Shown: piece by piece, positions 17,593 to 24,913 of the stretch
How positions within the stretch are numbered: position 1 is the first letter of the stretch
Layout of the letters: every line of letters starts with the position of its first letter
NCBI GenBank assembly: GCA_028287035.1
Contig: JAQBQL010000020.1
Span: 1-64,000 of the forward strand
DNA: 64,000 nt
DNA from: Labilithrix sp.
GTDB lineage: Bacteria > Myxococcota > Polyangia > Polyangiales > Polyangiaceae
Direction: 5' to 3'
Notes under the pieces: model-generated
Databases searched by the model: none
Seen by the model: only the letters and a program-made list of their open reading frames with translations
What the model was told of the DNA's origin: nothing
Program-made: the position numbers and the translations under genes

Positions 17593-19146
17593 ATGACGGC
17601 GAACAGCGCGCCGAGCGAAGATCACACGCGGCGCGAAGGGCTCCTGGCGCTCCGCAACGGCGCAAAGCTGGCCGCGTCGATGATGCTGACGTGGGGCGTC
17701 GCGCTCATCGTCACGTTCAAGCTCCCCAAGTACCTCCAGCCCGAGCGCTTCGGTCACTACCGCTTCGGCGACCAGTTCGCGGCGTCGCTCGCGGTCTTCC
17801 TGAGCCTCGGGGTCGACACGTACATCTCGCGGGAGATCGCGGTGCGACCGAAGCACGCGAGCGACTTCTTCGGCGGCGTGCTGCTCACGCGTCTCGTCGT
17901 GATCCTGCCGCTCGTCGGCATCGGCATGTTCCTCCTCCGCGACGAGGTGCACGAGCGCCGCCTCGCTGCCTTCCTCTTCGCATTCGCCTACGTGTTCACC
18001 GCGATCAACGCGACGTTCCAGCAGACGCTGCAGGCGGCGTCGAAGGTGAACGGCCTCGCGATCGCCAACGTGGTCGCCAAGATCTTCTGGGGCGGCGGCA
18101 CCTTCGCAGCCGTCACGCTTGGCGCGCCGTTCTGGGTGCTCCCCCTCCCCATGATCTTCGGCGAGGGGCTCAAGTCGGCGTTCCTCTACGTCGCGGTGAA
18201 GAACGCCGTCGACCTGAAGCTGCGGGTCGATCTCGCCGAGACGAAGCGGGTCCTCCGCATCGCCGTGCCCTTCTACATCGCGAACGGAGCGGTCTCGCTC
18301 GGCGCGTACATCGACGTCCCGCTGCTCGGCAAGCTGATGGCGCCGGGCTCGAAGGAGGTCGGCTGGTACGCGGCGGCGCTGCAGATCGCGCAGCTCTCGG
18401 CGCTGCTCTCGCCGATCATGAGCGGCGTCCTCATCCCGATGATGAGCCGCGCCAAGGCGCGCAGCGAGGAGGAGTTCATACGCATCCTCCGCCGCGGGTT
18501 CGAGGCGGTCATCGTCATCTCGATCCCGCTCACCCTGCTCCTCGCGCTCGGGGCCGAGTTCTGGATCCACATCACGATCAAGGACGCGTTCCTCCCCGCC
18601 GCGGTCAGCCTGCGCTGGCTCGCGCCGACGTTCGTGTTCGCCTACGCGAACGTGCTCCTCTGGCTGGCGCTGATGATCCTCGACCGCTCGTGGACCATCA
18701 CGATCGTGTCGATCGCGGGCATGATCCTGCTGCCGGTCCTCGTCGTGGTGATGGTGCCGATCTTCGCGCCGCGCGGGCCGGGCGGCGCCGGCATGGGCGC
18801 CTCGCTCGCGCTGTCGGTCCGTGAGCTCGTGATCGTGCTGACGTTCCTCGCGGTGCTCCGTGACAAGGCGATGGATCGGCGTGGGCTCTTCACGCTCCTC
18901 AAGTCGCTCCTCATCTGCGTCGCGGTCGCGGTCGCCGACCGCTACCTGACCGACCTGACCATCCCGCCGGTGCGCCTCTTCGCCGACGCGCTCCTCTACC
19001 TCGTGCTGATGGTGGTGCTCGGCGTGCTCGCGCCGCGCGACATCAAGGCGGTCCTCAGGATGGTGAAGGACCGGAAGAAGAACGCGGCGCCCGACGCGCC
19101 GCCCACGCCCGTCACCGAGGTGACCGAGCCCCTCCAGGAGCCCTGA
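17593..19146 (+). CDS. wzx: Wzx-type polysaccharide flippase
   Basis: A 517-residue integral membrane protein of the MOP/oligosaccharide flippase superfamily, which moves undecaprenyl-linked repeat units across the inner membrane. It starts with a short cytoplasmic segment, followed by about 12-14 hydrophobic helices. Family-like features are the first-helix segment GAKLAASMMLTWGVALIV, LQPERFGHYRFGDQFAASL (a conserved loop of polysaccharide-synthesis flippases), SLGVDTYISREIA and the mid-protein repeat beginning AVPFYIANGAVSLGAYIDV. The C-terminal tail after residue 485 is Lys/Pro-rich and cytoplasmic. It is the only flippase gene seen and is transcribed alone, divergently from the DFN kinase unit. 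It converges with the beta-barrel gene (33 nt between stops). Confidence 0.9.
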   Translation: MTANSAPSEDHTRREGLLALRNGAKLAASMMLTWGVALIVTFKLPKYLQPERFGHYRFGDQFAASLAVFLSLGVDTYISREIAVRPKHASDFFGGVLLTRLVVILPLVGIGMFLLRDEVHERRLAAFLFAFAYVFTAINATFQQTLQAASKVNGLAIANVVAKIFWGGGTFAAVTLGAPFWVLPLPMIFGEGLKSAFLYVAVKNAVDLKLRVDLAETKRVLRIAVPFYIANGAVSLGAYIDVPLLGKLMAPGSKEVGWYAAALQIAQLSALLSPIMSGVLIPMMSRAKARSEEEFIRILRRGFEAVIVISIPLTLLLALGAEFWIHITIKDAFLPAAVSLRWLAPTFVFAYANVLLWLALMILDRSWTITIVSIAGMILLPVLVVVMVPIFAPRGPGGAGMGASLALSVRELVIVLTFLAVLRDKAMDRRGLFTLLKSLLICVAVAVADRYLTDLTIPPVRLFADALLYLVLMVVLGVLAPRDIKAVLRMVKDRKKNAAPDAPPTPVTEVTEPLQEP

Positions 19147-19179
19147 CCCGCGCGAGCGGCGCGGGCGGCGCGGCGCTCG

Positions 19180-20463
19180 TCAGAAGCGCGCGGGGAGCGG
19201 CTGCCAGAGCAGGCCGGCGAAGATCGTCGCCTGCGTCAGCTGGTTCGAGCGGATCGCGTTCTCGAAGCTCTGCGATCCGAAGCGGAGGCCGCCATCGACG
19301 GACAGCGTCGGCACGAAGTTGTAGCGGGCGCTCGTCTCGAGCGTGAAGAGGCCGTAGTGCGCGACCGAGCGCGGCGTGTTGAACACCTTGGCCCCGGAGA
19401 GCGCGCCGCGCAGGGTGACCTTGTCGATCGTGTAGTTCGCGGCCGCGATGCCGACGGCCCGCTGCTCCAGCTCGCCGGAGAAGAGATCGATCCACGGCGC
19501 GGCCTTCGCGATGAGCCCGAGCTGCAGGCGATTGCCACGACCGCCGGGGCCGCCCTGCGGAGCAGCGCCGGGGTCGATGCGGAAGAACGGGTACGAGTCG
19601 TAGAGGAGGCCGACGGATCCCTGCGAGAAGAGCTGGAAGCCGGTGATGTCGTCGCCGCCGATCTGGGCCCCGCCGAGGAGCTCGGTCGAGACGTTGCGAT
19701 TCCACCAGTGCCGCCACGACTGCGAGCCCTCGGCGCGGTAGATGATGGCGCCGGTGCGGTCGCCCTGGAAGGCGGTCGTGATGCGGCCCGCGCCGATCTG
19801 GGTGAGCAGGCGATCGTCGCGGCTCGCGGCGACCTCGAGGCCGAGGCTCGCGCCGGGACCGGAGGTGAACGCGATGGTCCCGCGCGACTCGCTGTCGGCG
19901 CCGCCGAACGCGTTGTAGACGAAGCCCGGGATCAGCGCGACGCGCCGCGACAGCTTGATGGGCACCGCGAGCTGCGTCTGCGCGAAGAGCAGCGTGAAGC
20001 GCGCCGTGATGGTCGACGGGATGATCGGGTTCGGGTCGGGTGGCGGCGCATCACCGGTCCAGGGCGCCTGCACGAGGATCGACGTGGTCGTGATGGGGCC
20101 GTACGCCGCAAACTGGTAGAGCGAGACCCGGTACCGCGGCCGGATCATCTCGAACCCGAGGCCGCCGTTATGCAGCACGTTGAGCGGGTTGTCGTTCGGG
20201 TCCGACAGGTTCAGCGTCGCCGGGCTGACCACCGTGGGGTCGACGTCGGGCCGCGTGAACGTGTGCGTGAGCACCAGCCGCGGGTTGTAGATCGCGACGA
20301 TGTGGTTCTGGCCGCCCTTCCAGATGAAGTCGTACCGGAGCTGCGGATTGAGCTCGGTCTCTTCGGCGGTGACGTCGTTGCCGGTACGCACGCGCTCTTC
20401 GGCGCGTGCCTGGAACCACCCCTGCTGGGCGACATCCATCGGCGCGAGGACAAACGGCAGCAT
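19180..20463 (-). CDS. Outer-membrane beta-barrel, candidate polysaccharide translocon (EpsX/WzpX-like)
   Basis: A 427-residue protein with many short alternating strands from end to end, for example LRYDFIWKGGQNHIVAIY, LGFEMIRPRYRVSLYQF, ARFTLLFAQTQLAVPI and LFTLETSARYNFVPTLSV. It ends in LPARF, the terminal aromatic typical of BAM substrates. In length, strand content and context (same locus as a short OPX protein) it fits the beta-barrel partners EpsX/WzpX of myxobacterial exporters, so I infer it forms the outer-membrane pore for the exopolysaccharide. The start is odd: the ATG at 20463 is followed by only a short hydrophobic stretch (LPFVLAP) with no basic residues, and an in-frame TAG sits one codon before it (20467-20469), so the signal peptide looks minimal or damaged. 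The gene is divergent from the acetyltransferase at 20534. Confidence 0.72.
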   Translation of the reverse strand: MLPFVLAPMDVAQQGWFQARAEERVRTGNDVTAEETELNPQLRYDFIWKGGQNHIVAIYNPRLVLTHTFTRPDVDPTVVSPATLNLSDPNDNPLNVLHNGGLGFEMIRPRYRVSLYQFAAYGPITTTSILVQAPWTGDAPPPDPNPIIPSTITARFTLLFAQTQLAVPIKLSRRVALIPGFVYNAFGGADSESRGTIAFTSGPGASLGLEVAASRDDRLLTQIGAGRITTAFQGDRTGAIIYRAEGSQSWRHWWNRNVSTELLGGAQIGGDDITGFQLFSQGSVGLLYDSYPFFRIDPGAAPQGGPGGRGNRLQLGLIAKAAPWIDLFSGELEQRAVGIAAANYTIDKVTLRGALSGAKVFNTPRSVAHYGLFTLETSARYNFVPTLSVDGGLRFGSQSFENAIRSNQLTQATIFAGLLWQPLPARF

Positions 20464-20533
20464 CGGCTACGGCAGCAACATATACGAACGCGCCGCGTTG
20501 AGACTCGGAAAGAGCGCCGCTAGACTCGCTCTC

Positions 20534-21145
20534 ATGGGACTCTTCAAGCAGCTCGTCGCCGATGCCTTCGGCGTCGCACTCACGCGCAATGGTCCGCGGC
20601 CGGAGAGCGCAGGGCCCCCGACCCCGAAAGAGGCCCTCGAGACCGCGGTGCTGCAGGACGGGTACGCGGTCCTCGCCCTCAGCCGCCTGCGCGACGCGTC
20701 CCGCCGCTGGCACGTCCCCGGGGCGAACCGGGTGCTCCGCCTCACCCAGACCATCGTGTACGGCATCGAGATCGGCAACGGCGTCACGCTCGGCGAGGGC
20801 GTGAACTTCGCCCACACGCTCGGGACCGTCATCGGCGGCGACGCGAAGGTCGGCGCCCGCGTGAAGTTCCTCGGGAACAACACGGTCGGCACCGCGAAGG
20901 ACAACGGCTACCCCATCATCGAGGACGACGTCATCGTGGGCTGCGGGGCGCGCATCCTCGGACCGATCCGGGTCGGCAAGGGCTCGATGATCGGCGCCAA
21001 TGCCGTCGTCGTGAGCGACGTGCCGCCCGGCGCCATCGTCGCGGGCATCCCGGCGCGCGTCATCAAGTACGTGGAGGACGGCGACCACCCGCACAGCAGC
21101 GTGCACGGGTCGGGCGGGCTCGAGCACTCGAACGGCGCCTCCTGA
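20534..21145 (+). CDS. Hexapeptide-repeat acetyltransferase (serine acetyltransferase-like)
   Basis: A 203-residue cytoplasmic acyltransferase with a left-handed beta-helix. The hexapeptide part runs from about residue 75 (IVYGIEIGNGVTLGEGV) through HTLGTVIGGDAKVGARV to IIEDDVIVGCGARILGPIRV and ANAVVVSDVPPGAIVAGIPA, which closely follows CysE-type serine acetyltransferases. The histidine of HTLGTVIGG is the family's catalytic residue. Its helical N-terminus is short compared with true CysE, and it sits in the polysaccharide locus like EpsC of M. xanthus, so acetylation of a sugar or of the repeat unit is more likely than cysteine synthesis. The C-terminal tail is His/Ser/Gly-rich. The ATG at 20534 was chosen by alignment; it is divergent from the beta-barrel gene. 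Confidence 0.85.
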   Translation: MGLFKQLVADAFGVALTRNGPRPESAGPPTPKEALETAVLQDGYAVLALSRLRDASRRWHVPGANRVLRLTQTIVYGIEIGNGVTLGEGVNFAHTLGTVIGGDAKVGARVKFLGNNTVGTAKDNGYPIIEDDVIVGCGARILGPIRVGKGSMIGANAVVVSDVPPGAIVAGIPARVIKYVEDGDHPHSSVHGSGGLEHSNGAS

Positions 21146-21147
21146 GA

Positions 21148-21180
21148 GGCGCTATTCCAGGCGCTATTCCAGGCGCTATT
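21148..21180. repeat. 12-bp tandem repeat between convergent stops
   Basis: The unit GGCGCTATTCCA occurs at 21148-21159 and 21160-21171, and its first nine bases again at 21172-21180. Read on the minus strand each unit contains the AATAG that ends the neighbouring dioxygenase-like gene, so the repeat looks like slippage duplication of that gene's stop region. Confidence 0.85.
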
Positions 21181-22051
21181 CGAGCATCGCGGCGCGGCGC
21201 TGGCGCGGCGTGAGCTGGTCACGCAGCGAGAGCATCGTCTCCCGGTTCTGCATGAACTCCGGGAACACCTGGTACGGCGTCGTGCTCGAGAACGAGAACG
21301 TCATCGAGTAGCGGTCGACGTGCGACGGCGGCATGGCGCGATGGAAGAGCCGGCAGGTATCGACGAACACAGTGGTGAGACGCGGGCCGAGCGCCTGGAG
21401 CCACTCGGACTCCTGCACGGCCGTCTTCATGCGCGCGTCCGGCACGAAGCCTGACGCGTACCCGAGGCGCTCGACGGCGCGGCGCGTGCGCGACCGGTCG
21501 TTGAAGTTGAACGGGCCGCACGTCGGATCCACGTCCGAGAGGTACGTGATGATCTTCATCATGCGCCGGTCCTCGACGTCGATGTGCCACTGGCGCACGT
21601 CGGACGCGACGCCGTCGGGCCGTTCGCGCTTCACCTCGACGCCGAGGTAGTGGACGGGCAGGCCGATGTAGCTCTCCGCGAGATCCAGGTTCTCGTTGGT
21701 GAGGCCCCACTTGTAGAGGGCCGGATCGGCGACGAGCTCCCTCGGCGAGATGCGCACGCAGCTCTTGTCGCTGCGGTCGCTCTTCAGCCGCTGGACGAAG
21801 TCATCGGCGACCTTGAGCACGTCGGGCGTGAGGAACGGCGCTCCGTCGCGCTTCGCGATCCAGTCGTTTCGCAGATCCTTGAGGACCGAGAAGCGATCGG
21901 GGTCGAGCCACGGGAGCTGGCCGGCGTGGCGACCGAGCTGCGCGAAGTAGCGCGTGTCGGCGACCTGCTTGAAGAGCGGCGTGCGCAGCAGCATGCGCTT
22001 CGCCTTGCCCCGAGCCCGCGTAGCGAGTGCGATTGCCCCTTCGACGTCCAT
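21176..22051 (-). CDS. Phytanoyl-CoA dioxygenase-like Fe(II)/2-oxoglutarate oxygenase
   Basis: A 291-residue protein of the PhyH-like oxygenase fold, which uses iron and 2-oxoglutarate to hydroxylate small molecules or modified sugars. The iron-binding H-x-D appears as QWHIDVED (near 154), followed by KIITYLSDVDPTCGPFNF, the strand typical of this family. The distal histidine and 2-oxoglutarate-binding arginine are probably in CRLFHRAMPPSHVDRYSM. The start at 22051 (MDVEGAIAL) is chosen because upstream codons in the frame read as the tail of the neighbouring gene's region. It is the last gene of the minus-strand group ATP-grasp, GT2-acetyltransferase, metallophosphoesterase, oxygenase, but also has its own candidate promoter at 22106-22133. 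The substrate may be a sugar or lipid in the exopolysaccharide pathway, which is inference from context. Confidence 0.8.
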   Translation of the reverse strand: MDVEGAIALATRARGKAKRMLLRTPLFKQVADTRYFAQLGRHAGQLPWLDPDRFSVLKDLRNDWIAKRDGAPFLTPDVLKVADDFVQRLKSDRSDKSCVRISPRELVADPALYKWGLTNENLDLAESYIGLPVHYLGVEVKRERPDGVASDVRQWHIDVEDRRMMKIITYLSDVDPTCGPFNFNDRSRTRRAVERLGYASGFVPDARMKTAVQESEWLQALGPRLTTVFVDTCRLFHRAMPPSHVDRYSMTFSFSSTTPYQVFPEFMQNRETMLSLRDQLTPRQRRAAMLE

Positions 22052-22105
22052 CGAGCGTTGTCTCCTGTCCCCGCGGCAGGAGGAGGCCCCCGCCAGCGAT
22101 CCACG

Positions 22106-22133
22106 AGTATAGCGGCAGCCGATCACCCCGCAA
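22106..22133 (-). promoter_or_regulatory. Candidate sigma70-type promoter for the oxygenase gene
   Basis: On the minus strand TTGCGG (22128-22133) and TATACT (22106-22111) are separated by 16 bases and lie about 55 bases before the ATG at 22051. The AT-rich -10 stands out in this GC-rich sequence. It overlaps the end of the metallophosphoesterase gene, so it would be internal to the operon. Confidence 0.45.
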
Positions 22134-23244
22134 CGAGCACAATCTTCGATATCTCGGGCCTCTCGCCCACGCGCGAGGGCGGGCCCGTGGTTCCGAAGCC
22201 GCGGTTCACCCACAGGTGAGACCCGCGCTTTTCGTAGGCGCCCGAGACGTACCGGCGGGCGATTCGCCCGAGGCCTGCAGCAAAGGCGAACTGGTAGCCA
22301 TGCGTGTGGCCGCTCAGCTGGAGGGCCACGCGGCCCGCCGCTTCGTCGAACTGCGGCGGCTGGTGGGCGAGCAGGATGCGCGCAAGATCGCCGGGGGACG
22401 CGGCGAGGGTGCGGTCGAGATCCGGACCGCGACCGCCGTTACGCACCGCCGATCGATCGTCGAGGCCGAGGAGCGCGAACCCGCCGCCGTCCCGCGCGCG
22501 CAGGATCCGTCCCTCGTTCACCAGCATGCTCACGCCGGCGCGGTCGAAGGCGGCGCGCACCTCGCCCGCGCCCGCGTAGTAGTCGTGATTGCCGAGGATG
22601 CCGTACACGCCGTCGCGCGGCGCGGCCTTCATGATGGCGCTCGCGATCATCGGGGCGAGCGACGCGTCGAAGTCGACCATGTCGCCGGTCACCACGAGCA
22701 GATCGGGCCTCGCGCGGCGTACGAGCTCGAGACCGCGCTCCAGATCGGCCTCGGTGAGGTGCTCGCCGACGTGAAGATCCGAGATCTGCACGAGCGTGTA
22801 CCCGGACAGCACGCGCGGCAGGCCCGGGATGACGAAGGCGTGCTCGGTGAGCTCGACGTCATGGCGCCCGCGCACGCACCCGTAGCCGAGCGTCGCGGCG
22901 CTCGCCGTCCAGGCGCAGGCGCCGCCGAGGCTCACCAGCGCGTCGCGACGCGTGGGAAGCGACGCGTCGTCGGGCGCCGGCGCAGCACGCCTGCGCCGGC
23001 CCGCGAAGCGCACCAGGCGAACGACCACGACGAACCCCGCGAAGAGCGCGGCGCCCAGCGCGACGACCGCGAGCTCGAATGACGTCGTCGCGAAGTGCGA
23101 ACGGTCCGCGAAGAGCGACAGGCTGGCCATCGCGCCGAGCGCCGCAACGACGAGCGCGGCTCGCGGCCCGAGCGCCGTCTTCACCCAGAGCACGAGCATC
23201 CCGTGCGCGGCGAGCGCCACGACGAGGAGGGCCAGCGCCCACAT
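22123..23244 (-). CDS. Membrane-anchored metallophosphoesterase
   Basis: A 373-residue calcineurin-like phosphoesterase of the YkuE/YaeI group. Three N-terminal hydrophobic helices (WALALLVVALAAHGMLVLWV, ALVVAALGAMASLSLF, FELAVVALGAALFAGFVVVV) are followed by an internal Tat-like segment RRDALVSLG. The catalytic domain has all metal motifs: ISDLHVGE, VVTGDMVDFD, GILGNHDYY, LLAHQP and LSGHTHGYQ. Its active site therefore probably lies on the periplasmic side. Relatives cleave UDP-sugars or phospholipid phosphates; here it might act on lipid-linked intermediates, but this is only context. The ATG at 23244 lies 8 nt behind the stop of the GT2-acetyltransferase gene, so the two are translated as one operon. 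The open frame extends much further upstream but is antisense-type noise inside the neighbouring gene. Confidence 0.9.
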   Translation of the reverse strand: MWALALLVVALAAHGMLVLWVKTALGPRAALVVAALGAMASLSLFADRSHFATTSFELAVVALGAALFAGFVVVVRLVRFAGRRRRAAPAPDDASLPTRRDALVSLGGACAWTASAATLGYGCVRGRHDVELTEHAFVIPGLPRVLSGYTLVQISDLHVGEHLTEADLERGLELVRRARPDLLVVTGDMVDFDASLAPMIASAIMKAAPRDGVYGILGNHDYYAGAGEVRAAFDRAGVSMLVNEGRILRARDGGGFALLGLDDRSAVRNGGRGPDLDRTLAASPGDLARILLAHQPPQFDEAAGRVALQLSGHTHGYQFAFAAGLGRIARRYVSGAYEKRGSHLWVNRGFGTTGPPSRVGERPEISKIVLVAG

Positions 23245-23252
23245 CGCTGCGG

Positions 23253-24899
23253 CTAGGTCTCCGTGCGCTGCGCGCGGGCCGCGATGTTCGGGATCGGCGC
23301 CTCGACGATCGAACGCGCGGGCACGCTGCGCCTGACGACGCAGTTGGCCATGATCTTCGTCCCCTCGCCGATCGTGATCGGGCCGGAGAGCGCGGCGCCG
23401 AGGCCGATGTGCACGTTCTTCTCGATGGTCGGAGCGCCGGGCTCCTTCGTGTCGGGGTCGAGCCCGTACCCGAGCGTCACGTTCTGGTAGAGGATGGCCC
23501 CCGAGTCGACCTTCGCCGCGTAGCTGATCGCGAGGCCGAAGCCGTGCACGACGACCACGCCCGGCGCGAGCTCCGCGTCCCAGTGGATGTCCGACGAGAA
23601 GCCGTGGCGGATGAGGCGCGACATGAACTGCGCGCCGAGCATGAGCCCGGAGTCGCGGAAGAAGCGCATCACCCGGTAGGCGATCATCAGCTGGTAGCCG
23701 ATCTTCTTGACCGCGTCGGACGCCATCTCCTTCGAGGTCGGAGGCGGGAGCGTCACGCCCTCGTCGAGGCGATAGTCGTACTTCTCGGCGTACACGCGGA
23801 TCATCCGGTTGTCCTCGCGGACCGCCTCGGTGAGCGTCTTCCACGCCGAGCCGCTGCCGCGGTGCCCCTTCGCGAGGAGGCCCATGCCCGCGGTGAACTC
23901 CTTGTACTCGCGCGCGACGTCACGCGCCGAGCCCGTCTCGCTGCGGACGCCGCGGTAGAACTGGATGCCGTAGACGAGCGTCGCGCCCGCGAGCGCCACC
24001 GGCTCGAGGCCCACCTTGTCGAACAGGGACGCGGTGCGGATCGCCGCCTTCGCGACGTAGCTGGCGGCGCCCGGGCTCGCGAGACCGAACGCGAGGATGG
24101 GCCGCGAGATCGGGTTGATGTTGGGCAAGTGCCGCCACGGGCTCGACTCGCGGTGGTCGGGGTGCTTCTTGCCGACCTTGGTCTGGTAGATGCCGTCGCG
24201 GTAGGCCCGCTCCATCCACTTCTCCATCGAGGTGCGGTCGGAGCCGTGCACGCTCTCGGCCTCGTTGGCGAAGGCGAACCGCGCGCCCGCCTTCTCGAAG
24301 CGGATGCCGAGCTCCTCGTCCTCGAGCGCGCGGAGCTCCTTGTCGAAGCCGCCGATGCGCAGGAACAGCTCGCGCGGGAACGAGACGTTGCCGGTGTAGA
24401 CGTTGTGGCCGCGCACCGGCGTCGCGCCGCTCGCGTAGGCGTCGCCGGCGCGGCCCATCACGCGCGCGTAGTAGCGCTCGTAGAGCGGGAGCGTCTTCAG
24501 GTCCTCGTCGGGGCGGAGACGCCCGAGCACCACCATGTCCGCCGCGACGTGCTCGGCGAGGTGCTTCTCGAGGTACGCAGGACCGACCTGCATGTCGTCG
24601 TCGATGACGACGATGATCTTGCCCTGCGCGAGGTCGACGCCGTGCTGACGCGCGACCGCCGCGCCCCCGTTCGGCTGGCGGACGATCCGGAGCCCGCACG
24701 GGACCTTCACGTCGGCGAGCAGCTGCGCCGTGTCCTCCTTCGAGCCGTCGTCGATGGCGATGATCTCGTACTTCGACGGATCGATCGTCTGACGACCGAG
24801 CTGCTGGATCAACCGGCGCAGCGAGTCCTGACGGTTGTACGTGGCGATGACCACGCTGACCCAGAGCCCCGGACCGAACCGCTCTTCGAACGACGCCAT
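23253..24899 (-). CDS. GT2 glycosyltransferase fused to a hexapeptide acetyltransferase
   Basis: A 548-residue cytoplasmic two-domain enzyme. Residues 12-290 are a family-2 glycosyltransferase: VSVVIATYNRQDSLRRLI, IIAIDDGSKEDT, the metal-binding IVVIDDDMQVG and the acceptor-side LRALEDEELGIRF (ED motif). A helical linker follows. Residues about 430-548 form a left-handed beta-helix acyltransferase like the end of serine acetyltransferases: DSGAILYQNVTLGYGLD, NVHIGLGAALSGPITIGEG and a closing VPARSIVEAPIPN. The protein could attach a sugar to the lipid-linked unit and acetylate the same unit. It is the only recognisable soluble glycosyltransferase in the locus, so other transferases must be encoded elsewhere. 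It starts 14 nt behind the ATP-grasp gene and is followed within 8 nt by the phosphoesterase gene. Confidence 0.9.
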   Translation of the reverse strand: MASFEERFGPGLWVSVVIATYNRQDSLRRLIQQLGRQTIDPSKYEIIAIDDGSKEDTAQLLADVKVPCGLRIVRQPNGGAAVARQHGVDLAQGKIIVVIDDDMQVGPAYLEKHLAEHVAADMVVLGRLRPDEDLKTLPLYERYYARVMGRAGDAYASGATPVRGHNVYTGNVSFPRELFLRIGGFDKELRALEDEELGIRFEKAGARFAFANEAESVHGSDRTSMEKWMERAYRDGIYQTKVGKKHPDHRESSPWRHLPNINPISRPILAFGLASPGAASYVAKAAIRTASLFDKVGLEPVALAGATLVYGIQFYRGVRSETGSARDVAREYKEFTAGMGLLAKGHRGSGSAWKTLTEAVREDNRMIRVYAEKYDYRLDEGVTLPPPTSKEMASDAVKKIGYQLMIAYRVMRFFRDSGLMLGAQFMSRLIRHGFSSDIHWDAELAPGVVVVHGFGLAISYAAKVDSGAILYQNVTLGYGLDPDTKEPGAPTIEKNVHIGLGAALSGPITIGEGTKIMANCVVRRSVPARSIVEAPIPNIAARAQRTET

Positions 24900-24913
24900 T
24901 TCTGCCTCTCACA

